Of a DNA stretch of 64,000 nt, positions 9,285 to 17,562 are shown piece after piece. The DNA lies in the NCBI GenBank assembly GCA_963748985.1, contig CAVVKQ010000001.1:186001-250000 (forward strand), written 5' to 3'. The position numbers were made by a program, and so were the translations under genes. The notes below the pieces were generated by a model. It ran no database searches and was not told where the DNA came from. It saw only the letters and a program-made list of their open reading frames with translations. Position 1 is the stretch's first letter; every line of letters begins with the position of its first letter. The stretch comes from RPQJ01 sp963748985. Lineage in GTDB: Bacteria; Pseudomonadota; Gammaproteobacteria; Steroidobacterales; Steroidobacteraceae.

Positions 9285-11081
9285 CTATTGTGGCCGCCAG
9301 ACCCCCTCGCGTCGCGGATCCGCGCCGGTCTCGAACGCCGGGGGATTGCCGCGCACGGCCACGCCGTGCAGCCCGGATTCCTCGCCTCGCCCGGACTTGA
9401 GCGGGATGCCTTTTTCCGCCAGCTGCGCCGCCAGCTCCGCGGAAATGCGTGGCATCTCGCCGTAGAAATCGGCGCCGCGCGCGATCACGTTGGGCAGGTT
9501 GATCGCGTCCTGCAGCGGCAGGTTCCAGTCCAGCAGTCCGATCAGCACCTTGGCGTTGTAGGCGAGGATGGCTGACCCACCCGGCGAGCCGACCGCGGCC
9601 ACGAACGCGCCGTCCGCCTTGCGCAGCACGATCGCCGGCGACATCGACGAACGGGGCCGTTTGCCGCCCGCTACCGCGTTCGCGACAGGGCGACCAGTTG
9701 CGTCGACTGCCGTGAACGAGAAGTCGGTGAGCTGGTTGTTCAGGAAGAATCCTCCGACCGCGCGTCCGGAGCCGAACAGCGATTCCACCGAGGTGGTCAT
9801 CGAGATCACGTCGCCCTGGTCGTCGACGATGACGAAGTGGCTCGTGCCCGGCACCTCGTCGGTTGCGTCGAACCCTGAACGCGTCATCACGGCACCGGGC
9901 GGAGTACCTGCGTCGGGAGCGCTTGCAGCCGCGCGTGCGCCGATCAGCTGCGCGCGGTTGTCGAGGTAGCCCTTGTCGAGCAGGCCTTCGAGGGGCACGG
10001 CGACGAAACGCGGATCGGCCACGTAACGATCGCGGTCGGCATACATCAGCCGGCTCGCCTCGGCGAAGAGCAGCCACGCTTGCGGATCCGCCGGCCCACG
10101 CGATGCAATGTCCGTGCGTTCGAGCAGTCCCAGCACTTCGAGCACGCCGACACCGCTCGATGGTGGTGGTGGCACGCAAATCACATAGACGCGGAACGTG
10201 CGACACAGCGGCTGCACTTCAGCGGGCTGAAAGGCCGCCATGTCGGCAAGCGTCAACGTGCCGGGGCGAGGTTCGGCCTGCGTGCGCGCGACGATCTGTT
10301 CCGCGAGCGGTCCCTCGAGCAAGGCACGCGGTCCGCGCGTGGCAATCGTGCGCAGGGTTTCTGCGTATGCCGGGTTGCGCAGCGTGTCGCCCGCCTTCAC
10401 GATCGTGCCGTCCGGCTTCGAAAACAGCGCACGTGCGTCCGGCAGCGTCGCCTGCGCGAACGTGCTGTTGGCGAATCTTCCAAGGCGCTGCGGCACGACG
10501 AAGCCGTGGTCGGCCGCGCGAATCGGTGCGTCGAACAATGACTTCCACGGCAACCGGCCGTGCTTCGAATGCACCAGGCCCAGCATCGCGACCGCGCCCG
10601 GCACACCCGTCGAGCGGCCGCTCGTGACTGCGTCCTGATACGAAAGTGGTGCGCCATTTTCGTCCAGGAACATGCCGGGAGTCGCAGCCGCCGGGGCGGT
10701 CTCACGGCCATCGAACGCAGCGATCGTGCCGGTTTGCGCATCGTAATAGAGCAGGAAGGCGCCGCCACCGAGGCCCGAGCTCTGCGGCTCGACGAGTCCC
10801 AGCGCCGCCTGCACGGCGACCGCGGCATCGGCAGCACCGCCACCGGCGCGCAGGACTTCGAGCCCCGCCTCGACGGCGATCGGATTCGCGGCGGTCACGC
10901 CCGGTGTCAGCTTGACGTGCGGAGCCGATACGGCCTGCGAGGCGGGCGGTTCGTTTGCCGTGCCGGTGTCAGAGGGGGCCGGCGCATTGCGGCACCCGGC
11001 AGCACCCAACGCGAACAGGGCGAACAGGGCGAACAGGGCGACAGGCGCGTCCCGGGCGTGACAGCGGTCGATTATGAGCAT
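9285..11081 (-). CDS. ggt: Gamma-glutamyltransferase (gamma-glutamyltranspeptidase)
   Basis: Periplasmic N-terminal-nucleophile enzyme that hydrolyses or transfers the gamma-glutamyl group of glutathione and related peptides. 598 residues. After an N-terminal signal with a possible lipobox (LGAAGC) the large-subunit motif SGLGGGAFLLYY appears near residue 115. The autoprocessing/catalytic Thr is about residue 413 in PGTSHFVIVDD, followed by the small-subunit oxyanion motif PRSSMSP near residue 475. ATG 11081 is chosen because it gives a signal peptide; an upstream in-frame extension would run into the divergent amidohydrolase start. The signal peptide region contains the 9-bp tandem repeat listed separately. 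Confidence 0.93.
   Translation of the reverse strand: MLIIDRCHARDAPVALFALFALFALGAAGCRNAPAPSDTGTANEPPASQAVSAPHVKLTPGVTAANPIAVEAGLEVLRAGGGAADAAVAVQAALGLVEPQSSGLGGGAFLLYYDAQTGTIAAFDGRETAPAAATPGMFLDENGAPLSYQDAVTSGRSTGVPGAVAMLGLVHSKHGRLPWKSLFDAPIRAADHGFVVPQRLGRFANSTFAQATLPDARALFSKPDGTIVKAGDTLRNPAYAETLRTIATRGPRALLEGPLAEQIVARTQAEPRPGTLTLADMAAFQPAEVQPLCRTFRVYVICVPPPPSSGVGVLEVLGLLERTDIASRGPADPQAWLLFAEASRLMYADRDRYVADPRFVAVPLEGLLDKGYLDNRAQLIGARAAASAPDAGTPPGAVMTRSGFDATDEVPGTSHFVIVDDQGDVISMTTSVESLFGSGRAVGGFFLNNQLTDFSFTAVDATGRPVANAVAGGKRPRSSMSPAIVLRKADGAFVAAVGSPGGSAILAYNAKVLIGLLDWNLPLQDAINLPNVIARGADFYGEMPRISAELAAQLAEKGIPLKSGRGEESGLHGVAVRGNPPAFETGADPRREGVWRPQ
11011..11037. repeat. Three perfect 9-bp tandem copies inside the ggt signal-peptide coding region
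   Basis: GCGAACAGG is repeated three times without change (11011-11019, 11020-11028, 11029-11037), followed by the degenerate GCGACAGGC. On the coding strand it encodes repeated Leu-Phe-Ala units of the hydrophobic core of the Ggt signal peptide. The unit is a multiple of three, so copy-number change by slippage would lengthen or shorten the hydrophobic core in whole residues without breaking the frame. Confidence 0.9.
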
Positions 11082-11152
11082 GTTCGGGAGGGCATGGACG
11101 TTGCGAGGGCATCGACAATAGACTGTCCGGCCTCCAGCCGTCGAGACTGCCT

Positions 11153-12520
11153 GTGCACCACACATCGACCACGCTTCGCGCCCTGTTCGCCACCCTGGTT
11201 ACCGCGGCGGCGGCGGGCTCGGTCTGGGCGGCCGATCCTCCATCCACGAATGCGGCTCGAGGCGCCAGGACGACACCACAGGCCATCGTCGTGGTCCATG
11301 CCGGGCGACTGCTGGATCGCCCGGGCAAGGCGCCGCGTGGGCCGAGCACGATCGTCATCCGTGACGGGCGTATCAGTGAAGTGCGTGACGGCTTCGTCGA
11401 AGTGCCGGGCAGCCAGCGCGTCGTCGACCAGCGCACGCGTTTCGTGCTCCCAGGCTTGATCGACAGCCACGTGCACCTGGTTTCGGATACGGGCGGGCAG
11501 ATGGGACAGCTGGAGGATGTGCAGGCCGAGGACGCCGAACTCGCGTACAACGCGCTTGCCAATGCGCACAAGACGCTGCGCGCCGGGTTCACAACGGTGC
11601 GCAATCTCGGCGACGGTAACGGCGTCACGCTCGCACTGCGGGACGCGATCCGCGCGGGCAAGGTGGTGGGGCCGAACATCGTCGACGCGGGGCGGTCGAT
11701 CTCGACGACGTCAGGTCACATGGACGCAGCGCTCGGCTATCGCGAGGACTTCCGCGAAGTGCTGCATGCGCACGACAACCTGTGTGACGGCGTGGAGTCC
11801 TGCCGCCGCGCCGTGCGGATCCAGGTGGGCCGCGGCGTGGACGTGATCAAGATCGCCACGACCGGCGGGGTCAACAGCCAGGTCGGCGCGGGTCTCGGTC
11901 AGCAGATGTTCAACGACGAGGCGCGCGCGATCGTCGAGGCCGCAAAGCTGTATGGCAAGAAAGTCGCAGTGCATGCGCACGGCGCGGACGGCATCAAGGT
12001 CGCGCTCATGGCCGGTGTTGATTCCATCGAGCATGGCACGATGCTCGATGATGAATGCATTGCACTGATGGCGAAGGCGGGCACCTACTACGTGCCGACG
12101 CTGTCCACCGTGAATGGCTACATCGAGCGGCTGGCCTTGAACCCCGAGGCGTATTCGCCGCAGGTGCGGGCGAAGGTCGAGTGGCGCATCAAGGTGACCG
12201 GCGAATCGTTGCGCAAGGCCGTGCCCAAGGGCGTCAAGATCGCCTTCGGCACCGATGCCGGCGTGAGCAAGCACGGTCGCAACGCGGATGAATTCGAGTT
12301 GATGGTCAAGTTCGGCATGACTCCGGCTTCGGCATTGCAGGCTGCCACCGTCAACGCCGCGGAGCTGCTCGGCATGCAGGCCGACGTGGGCACGATCGAG
12401 CCTGGCAGGCGGGCCGACCTCATCGCCGTCGACGGCGACCCGCTCAGCGACGTCACCGTCCTGAAGCATGTGGCCTTCGTCATGAAGGACGGCGTTGAGT
12501 TCAAGGACGGTCCTGGCTGA
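11153..12520 (+). CDS. Secreted amidohydrolase (imidazolonepropionase/prolidase-like), copy 1
   Basis: Metal-dependent hydrolase of the amidohydrolase superfamily, close to the Sgx9260-type Xaa-Pro dipeptidases. 455 residues. Signal peptide: LRALFATLVTAAAAGSVWAAD. Metal and catalytic blocks in order: LIDSHVHL (HxH), the DVIKIATTGGV lysine (possible carbamylation), VHAHGADG, SIEHGTM and FGTDAGV (Asp). The start is GTG 11153, divergent from ggt with 71 bp between; the ribosome site is weak. A second, related amidohydrolase lies at 13227 after the DUF938 gene. Substrate unknown; hydrolysis of a proline or cyclic-amide-containing dipeptide is inferred from family. Confidence 0.85.
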   Translation: MHHTSTTLRALFATLVTAAAAGSVWAADPPSTNAARGARTTPQAIVVVHAGRLLDRPGKAPRGPSTIVIRDGRISEVRDGFVEVPGSQRVVDQRTRFVLPGLIDSHVHLVSDTGGQMGQLEDVQAEDAELAYNALANAHKTLRAGFTTVRNLGDGNGVTLALRDAIRAGKVVGPNIVDAGRSISTTSGHMDAALGYREDFREVLHAHDNLCDGVESCRRAVRIQVGRGVDVIKIATTGGVNSQVGAGLGQQMFNDEARAIVEAAKLYGKKVAVHAHGADGIKVALMAGVDSIEHGTMLDDECIALMAKAGTYYVPTLSTVNGYIERLALNPEAYSPQVRAKVEWRIKVTGESLRKAVPKGVKIAFGTDAGVSKHGRNADEFELMVKFGMTPASALQAATVNAAELLGMQADVGTIEPGRRADLIAVDGDPLSDVTVLKHVAFVMKDGVEFKDGPG

Positions 12521-12529
12521 GACGCAGCC

Positions 12530-13186
12530 ATGAGCAACCGCTCGCCTCCGTTCGTACAGTCGCTGCCTTTTTCGGAGGCAAGCGAACGCAACAAGGGCCC
12601 GATCCTCGACGTGCTGCAACGCTGGCTCGGGCACCAGGCCGGTGTGGTGCTGGAAGTCGGCGCGGGCACGGGACAGCACGCGGTTCACTTCTCGCGCAAC
12701 CTGCCGCGACTCAGCTGGCAGCCGACCGAGCGACTGGAGAGCCTCGCGGCACTCACGGCACGCATCGAAGTGGAGGGCTCGTGCAACCTGCTCGCTCCGC
12801 TGGAACTCGATGTCGAGCAGGGGGCCTGGCCGTGCGACGCGGACAGCGTCGACGCCGTCTACACCGCCAACACGCTGCACATCGTGTCGTGGCCGCAAGT
12901 GCAGGCTCTGTTCCGCGGCGTCGGCCGCGTGTTGCGCGACGACGGCTTGCTGGTCGTCTACGGTCCGTTCCGTTACGGCGGGCAGTTCACCTCGCACAGC
13001 AATACGGCCTTCGACGAAGCGCTGCGCCAGCGCGACCCGTTGAGCGGAATCCGCGATTTCGAGGCGGTCGACGCGCTGGCGGCGGCCCAGGGCCTGGGAC
13101 TGGTCGAGGACTGCGCCATGCCGGCGAACAACCAGACACTCGTCTGGCGGCGGTACGGGCCGGCCACGCAGCGCGTACCCAGGTAA
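12530..13186 (+). CDS. DUF938 family SAM-dependent methyltransferase
   Basis: 218 residues, the usual DUF938 length. It opens with FSEASERNKGPIL, the family N-terminal signature, then the SAM-binding loop VLEVGAGTGQHAVHF near residue 40, DAVYTANTLHIVSW (acidic loop/motif II) and DGLLVVYGPFRYGG (motif IV). The biological substrate of DUF938 is not known to me. It starts nine bases after the first amidohydrolase stop, so co-transcription is likely. It is flanked by two related amidohydrolases, which may be a coincidence of a duplication. Confidence 0.88.
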   Translation: MSNRSPPFVQSLPFSEASERNKGPILDVLQRWLGHQAGVVLEVGAGTGQHAVHFSRNLPRLSWQPTERLESLAALTARIEVEGSCNLLAPLELDVEQGAWPCDADSVDAVYTANTLHIVSWPQVQALFRGVGRVLRDDGLLVVYGPFRYGGQFTSHSNTAFDEALRQRDPLSGIRDFEAVDALAAAQGLGLVEDCAMPANNQTLVWRRYGPATQRVPR

Positions 13187-13226
13187 TTGCAATCGCGGAC
13201 TTTACGTCGAACAAAGGAACAGACCC

Positions 13227-14531
13227 ATGCGTCGATCGACAAATACGTTGCTGGCCATTCTTGGCCTCGCGGTCGCAGGCGAAGCCGGCGCCGTCACGCC
13301 GATGGCCCTGCAATGCGGCAACGTGTTCGATTCGAAGGCGGCGCGCCTCGTCGGTGAGCGCACGATCGTCACGGGAGCCGACGGGCGCATCCAGGCCGTG
13401 TTGCCGGGCAAGGCGACTGCGCCGGGTGCCACGGTGCTCGACCTGTCAGGCCAGACCTGCATGCCGGGCTGGATCGACCTGCACGTCCACCTGGGGCAGG
13501 AATCGAACCCGAAATCATATGAGGAGCGCTTCCGCCTCGACGACATCGATTTCGGCTATCGCGCGCTCGTCTACGCCGACCGCACGCTGAAGGCGGGCTT
13601 CACCACGGTGCGTGACCTTGGCGGCACAATCACGCCGCACCTGCGCGACGCGATCAACCAGGGCTACACGCACGGTCCACGGATCTACGCGGCCGGGAAG
13701 TCGATCGCAACGACCGGTGGGCACGCGGACCCGAGCAACGGCATCAACTCGGAACTCGAGCACGTGCTCGGCCCGCCGGGGCCGACGGAAGGCGTGATCA
13801 ACAGTGTCGACGACGCGCGGCAGGCCGTGCGCCAGCGCTACAAGGACGGCTCCGACGTGATCAAGATCACCGCGACGGGCGGCGTGCTGAGTTACGCCAA
13901 GAGTGGCGACGCGCCGCAGTTCACCGTCGACGAGGTGAAAGCGGTCGTGGCGACCGCGCAGGACTATGGCTACAAGGTGGCGGCGCACGCGCACGGCAAG
14001 GACGGCATTCGCCGCGCAGTCGAAGGTGGCGTGACTTCAATCGAGCACGGCACTTACATGGATGACGAAGTCATGACGCTGATGAAGAAGTACGGCACCT
14101 GGTACGTGCCGACGATCTCGGCAGGCAGGTTCGTTGCGGAAAAAGCGAAGATCGATGGGTACTACCCGGAGATCATCCGACCGAAGGCGGCACGCATCGG
14201 CGGTCAGATCCAGGACACGTTTGCACAGGCCTACAAGGCCGGCGTGAAGATCGGCTTCGGCACCGACCAGGGCGTCGCACCGCACGGGCAGAACGCGAAG
14301 GAGTTCGGCTTTATGGTCGAGGCTGGCATGCCGGCCGCGGAGGCCATCCAGGCCGCGACCTACAACGCTGCCGAAGTGCTGGGCGCACCTGACCTGGGGC
14401 AGCTTGTCCAGGGATTCCGATCCGACGTGGTCGCCGTTGCCGGCAACCCGCTCGACGACATCGCGCTCACCAGCAAGGTGAGTTTCGTGATGAAGGACGG
14501 CGTCGTCTACGTGGGCGGCAGCGCGCAGTAA
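13227..14531 (+). CDS. Secreted amidohydrolase, copy 2
   Basis: 434 residues, same family as the product of 11153-12520. Signal peptide MRRSTNTLLAILGLAVAGEA followed by mature protein. The same ordered blocks are present: WIDLHVHLG, DVIKITATGGV, AAHAHGKDG, SIEHGTYMD and FGTDQGVAPHG. The ATG at 13227 follows AAAGGAACAG. The two copies share block order and C-terminal YNAAEVLG/VNAAELLG signatures but differ widely in the intervening loops, so this is an old duplication with probable substrate divergence. It ends 43 bp before the convergent malic enzyme stop. Confidence 0.86.
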   Translation: MRRSTNTLLAILGLAVAGEAGAVTPMALQCGNVFDSKAARLVGERTIVTGADGRIQAVLPGKATAPGATVLDLSGQTCMPGWIDLHVHLGQESNPKSYEERFRLDDIDFGYRALVYADRTLKAGFTTVRDLGGTITPHLRDAINQGYTHGPRIYAAGKSIATTGGHADPSNGINSELEHVLGPPGPTEGVINSVDDARQAVRQRYKDGSDVIKITATGGVLSYAKSGDAPQFTVDEVKAVVATAQDYGYKVAAHAHGKDGIRRAVEGGVTSIEHGTYMDDEVMTLMKKYGTWYVPTISAGRFVAEKAKIDGYYPEIIRPKAARIGGQIQDTFAQAYKAGVKIGFGTDQGVAPHGQNAKEFGFMVEAGMPAAEAIQAATYNAAEVLGAPDLGQLVQGFRSDVVAVAGNPLDDIALTSKVSFVMKDGVVYVGGSAQ

Positions 14532-14573
14532 GGTGCGCGCCGACGCCGGTCACCGTACAGGTGACGGCTCGCG

Positions 14574-16220
14574 TCAGTAACGCGGGTCGTACATCTCCGC
14601 ACGGATTGTCTGCGCGAGGTCTTCGGGCCGTTCGATCGAGGCGAGCCCGTCGCGCAAGGCGATTTCCGCGACGTCCACGGCGATGCGTGCCGACACGTCG
14701 CGCACGGTACTGAGCGGCGGGAACAGGCTGCCCTGGTCCAGGTCGGCCTGGGTCGTGCACCGCGCCAGCGTGCGCGCGGCCGCAAGGAACATCGTGTCGG
14801 TGACACGAGTTGCGCCGACGACCACGAGCGCAAGACCCAATCCCGGGAAGATGTACGAATTGTTGCCCTGCCGTGGCACGAAATGGCGGCCGTCCGGCAA
14901 CGTCACCGCGTCGAACGGACTGCCCGAGGCAAAGAGCGCGCGGCCGTCCGACCATTCGTAGGCCTGCTGCGCCGTGCATTCGGCCTTCGAGGTCGGGTTC
15001 GACAATGCGAAAACGATGGGTCGCTCGTTGATGCGCGACATTTCGCGCACCACGTCCTGGTTGAATGTGTTCGGCACGGCGCCCACGCCGATGATCGCCG
15101 TCGGCCGCAGCGATTTCACGGCGCCGATGAAGTCGCTGACCGGCACATGTGCGTGTGCATAGGGCCGCTTGTGCTCGGCGAGGTCGCCACGGCTCGCCAC
15201 CACGAGTCCTTTCGAATCGACCATCCAGCAGCGTGCGCGTGCGGCGGCTGCGTCGATCCCGTCCTCGATCATGGCGTTCACCAGCAGGTCCGAGATGCCC
15301 GTCGCCGCCTCGCCGGCGCCGAGGCACAGGAACGTCTGCTCGGACATCGTCCTGCCCGTGACGCGCAGGGCGGACAGGATGCCGGCAACGGCCACCGAGG
15401 CCGTGCCCTGGATGTCGTCGTTGAAGCAACTCACCCGGTCGCGGTACCGGCGCAGCAGGCGGAACGCGTTGTGGTTGGCGAAGTCCTCGAACTGCACGAT
15501 CACGCCCGGAAACACTCCTGTGTGGCGGCGATGAACTCCTCGATCAGTTCGTCGTAGGCTTCGCCCGTGAGACGGCGCTGGCGCAGGCCGAGGTACAGGG
15601 GATCCCCGAGCAGCGCTTCGTTGTTCGTGCCCACGTCGAGCATCACGGGCAGGCATTTCCATGGATGCAGGCCCGCGCACGCGGTGTACAGCGAGAGCTT
15701 GCCGATCGGGAATGCCCATGCCGTTTGCGCCGAGGTCGCCCAGTCCGAGGATGCGCTCGCCGTCGGTGACGACGATCATCGCCGCTTCGCGATGCGGCCA
15801 GTTGCGCATGACTTGCGACATGCGCCCGCGGTCCGACGCCGTGAGATGCAGCCCGCGGGGACGGCGGTAGATGTGGCCGAACTGCTGGCACGCCAGGCCG
15901 ACCGTCGGGGTGTAGATGATCGGCATCATCGTGTCGGCGTGATCCATCACGACCCGGAAGAACAGGGCTTCGTTCCGGTCGAGCAGGCTCGACAGCATGA
16001 TGTACTTGGAGAGCGGGGTCTGCAGCCGGTGGAAGTTCTCGAGCACTCGCGCCAGTTGCTCGTCCTGGGTCGCGACCTGCGGCGGCAGCAGGCCACGCAA
16101 GCCGAGCATGTCGCGCTCATGTTCGCTGAAGGCGGTGCCCTTGTTGAGGGTCGGGTCACGCAGCAGTGCAGTGCCGCGTGGGTACCATTCGGGCAGGGGA
16201 GGGAGTGAGCGTTTCGGCAT
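14574..16220 (-). CDS. maeA: NAD-type malic enzyme with a compensated double frameshift
   Basis: Oxidative decarboxylation of malate to pyruvate; supplies pyruvate/acetyl-CoA when growing on fatty acids. 548 residues as read, near the family length. Good family sequence: PIIYTPTVG, ILGLGDLGANGMGIP, VIVQFEDFANHNAFRLL (metal Glu-Asp), CFNDDIQGTA. However between about 15709 and 15514 the frame reads non-family, Arg-rich sequence. Reading it one base over restores IGKLSLYTACAG, which holds the catalytic Lys, and WKCLPVMLDVGTNNEALLG. The simplest reading is one extra C in ATTCCCGAT (15708-15710) and one missing G in CAGGAGTGTT (about 15514). As printed the enzyme would be dead; a sequencing-error pair is most likely. 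Confidence 0.85.
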   Translation of the reverse strand: MPKRSLPPLPEWYPRGTALLRDPTLNKGTAFSEHERDMLGLRGLLPPQVATQDEQLARVLENFHRLQTPLSKYIMLSSLLDRNEALFFRVVMDHADTMMPIIYTPTVGLACQQFGHIYRRPRGLHLTASDRGRMSQVMRNWPHREAAMIVVTDGERILGLGDLGANGMGIPDRQALAVHRVRGPASMEMPARDARRGHEQRSAARGSPVPRPAPAPSHGRSLRRTDRGVHRRHTGVFPGVIVQFEDFANHNAFRLLRRYRDRVSCFNDDIQGTASVAVAGILSALRVTGRTMSEQTFLCLGAGEAATGISDLLVNAMIEDGIDAAAARARCWMVDSKGLVVASRGDLAEHKRPYAHAHVPVSDFIGAVKSLRPTAIIGVGAVPNTFNQDVVREMSRINERPIVFALSNPTSKAECTAQQAYEWSDGRALFASGSPFDAVTLPDGRHFVPRQGNNSYIFPGLGLALVVVGATRVTDTMFLAAARTLARCTTQADLDQGSLFPPLSTVRDVSARIAVDVAEIALRDGLASIERPEDLAQTIRAEMYDPRY

Positions 16221-16279
16221 CGGCGTGTCCGTGGTTCAGACACGCGATGCTAGTGGGCGCGCCGCGTCCGTCAACGCGG

Positions 16280-16297
16280 AAAAGTCCTTAGAGGACT
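16280..16297 (-). terminator. Probable Rho-independent terminator of bfd-bfr
   Basis: Just past the bfr stop, read on the minus strand, AGTCCT-CTA-AGGACT forms a perfect 6-bp stem with a 3-base loop followed at once by TTTTCC. The T-run is short, so termination strength is uncertain. It separates bfr from the malic enzyme start. Confidence 0.6.
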
Positions 16298-16301
16298 CGC
16301 C

Positions 16302-16778
16302 TCAGGAAGAGGTCTTCATCTGCGACTGGCAGTAATTCGGCAGGCCGACGCGGTCGATCAGCTGCAGCTGGGTCTCGAGGAAGTCGATGTGCTCCTCCTC
16401 GGATTCGAGAATGTCCTCGAGCAGCTCGCGGCTCACGTAATCGCCGACCTGCTCGCAGTGGACGATCGCCCCCTTGAGGTCCGGGTGGGCAATCAGCTCG
16501 AGCTTGAGGTCGCAATCGAGGACTTCGCGCACGTCTTCACCGATCATCAGCTTGCCGAGGCTCTGCAGGTTCGGCAGTCCCTCGAGGAACAGGATGCGTT
16601 CAATGAGCTTGTCGGCATGCTTCATCTCGTCGACGGACTCGTGGTGGGAGTGGTCGCCGAGCCGGTCGAGGCCCCAGTTCTTCAGCATGCGCGCATGCAG
16701 GAAGTACTGGTTGATCGCGGTCAGTTCGTTCCTGAGGATCTTGTTGAGATGCGCAATGACTTCGACGTCGCCCTTCAT
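16302..16778 (-). CDS. bfr: Bacterioferritin
   Basis: Haem-containing 24-mer iron storage protein with ferroxidase activity. 158 residues, identical in length to E. coli Bfr. Haem ligand Met52 is in ESVDEMKHADKL. Ferroxidase ligands are all visible: Glu18 in NELTAINQY, Glu51 and His54 in DEMKH, Glu94 in LKLELIAH, Glu127 and His130 in SEEEHIDF. Start ATG 16778 is fixed by the family N-terminus MKGDVEVIAHLNKILRNELT; upstream in-frame sequence belongs to bfd read in another frame. It follows bfd by 55 bp in the same direction under the Fur-box promoter. Confidence 0.97.
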   Translation of the reverse strand: MKGDVEVIAHLNKILRNELTAINQYFLHARMLKNWGLDRLGDHSHHESVDEMKHADKLIERILFLEGLPNLQSLGKLMIGEDVREVLDCDLKLELIAHPDLKGAIVHCEQVGDYVSRELLEDILESEEEHIDFLETQLQLIDRVGLPNYCQSQMKTSS

Positions 16779-16833
16779 GGCACGGCTCCAACGACAGGCT
16801 TGAGGATGCCGCTCGCGCGGCGTGCTTTTCTGG

Positions 16834-17031
16834 TCAGGAAGCCTGAGGGGCAGGGGCGCGGGAAGCAAGCGTTTCGGTGTTGTCGAGCATCTCGCGCGCG
16901 CAGGGCTCGCAGGCGCCACAGCACGTTGCCACGCCGGTGCACGACTGCAGTTGCTCGAACGAGCGCGCGCCCTCGTGGATGGCCTGTTGCAGCCGGGTTT
17001 CCGAGATGCCGTGGCAGAGACAGACGTACAT
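16834..17031 (-). CDS. bfd: Bacterioferritin-associated ferredoxin
   Basis: Small [2Fe-2S] protein that docks on bacterioferritin and delivers electrons to release stored iron. 65 residues. The four cluster cysteines show the family spacing: MYVCLCHG (Cys4, Cys6) and TCCGACEPC (the C-x2-C pair near residues 38-41). The ATG at 17031 matches the family start; the frame extends upstream but into the Fur box region. First gene of the bfd-bfr unit. Bfd is usually induced when iron is low, consistent with the Fur site directly upstream. Confidence 0.95.
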   Translation of the reverse strand: MYVCLCHGISETRLQQAIHEGARSFEQLQSCTGVATCCGACEPCAREMLDNTETLASRAPAPQAS

Positions 17032-17078
17032 GAACTGGTACCTCGCCGTGGACTGCATCCTAGGCCAGGAAGGGGTAC

Positions 17079-17099
17079 AAATGCAAATGATTCGCATTT
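17079..17099. promoter_or_regulatory. Fur box upstream of bfd
   Basis: TGCAAAT-G-ATTCGCA (17082-17096) is a 7-1-7 inverted repeat, matching itself at six of seven pairs, with AAA/TTT flanks, closely resembling the Fur consensus TGATAAT-N-ATTATCA. It lies 48 bp before the bfd start; a possible minus-strand -10 (TATACC, 17106-17101) immediately upstream would place the box over the transcription start. Ferric-Fur binding would repress bfd-bfr in iron-replete cells. Confidence 0.75.
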
Positions 17100-17211
17100 A
17101 GGTATATTCCGCAGCCAGGTTGCAGCTGGCCGCAATCGACCTCCGCCGTAAGGACGACACGCGAGCCGGTTACGGCGCGAGCAGTGATCGTCGGACAGTT
17201 AAACTGCCCAC

Positions 17212-17562
17212 ATGAACGACTTGAGCCCCGGCTGCCCACCTGAGGTGCTGGACGGCAGCCACGATGATGCAAAGCAGCAGTCCGGGCAGCCGTCGCTGCA
17301 GCGTGCCTACATGGATCGTGCGCGCCGCGCAGTTGAGCGCGAGCATGAGAAGCCGCCAAGTCGCCTCGGCCAGCATCTCGTGGCGCTGGTGGCTGCGTTC
17401 GCACTGACGTTCGGCATCGTCTACGTCTTCAATGCATTCCTCACCAGCATGCAGAAGGTGATGCGCATGATGGACGAGCAGGAAGAGCGCCAGAAGCAGG
17501 AAGAGGCGGACAGGAAGCGCAAGGAACCGATCCCCGCTTACGTGGTGCCGCCGTCGGGTTGA
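17212..17562 (+). CDS. Hypothetical single-span membrane protein
   Basis: 116 residues, no family recognised. Hydrophilic N-terminal 60 residues, one transmembrane helix (LGQHLVALVAAFALTFGIVY, about residues 53-72), then a highly charged Glu/Gln/Lys-rich helix around MMDEQEERQKQEEADRKRKE, likely coiled coil, and a Pro-rich tail. It overlaps the next gene's TTG start, which suggests it is translated with the acyltransferase. Divergent from bfd with 180 bp between. Composition fits its neighbours, so it is a normal resident gene rather than a recent acquisition. Confidence 0.65.
   Translation: MNDLSPGCPPEVLDGSHDDAKQQSGQPSLQRAYMDRARRAVEREHEKPPSRLGQHLVALVAAFALTFGIVYVFNAFLTSMQKVMRMMDEQEERQKQEEADRKRKEPIPAYVVPPSG

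Noticed and set aside
11711..13192. A 493-residue antisense reading frame opposite the amidohydrolase and DUF938 genes
   Set aside because: Composition of an antisense shadow with no motif or ribosome site; plus-strand genes are well supported.
14549..14565. Hairpin GTCACC-GTACA-GGTGAC between amidohydrolase and malic enzyme
   Set aside because: Only a 6-bp stem and no T-run; could be chance.
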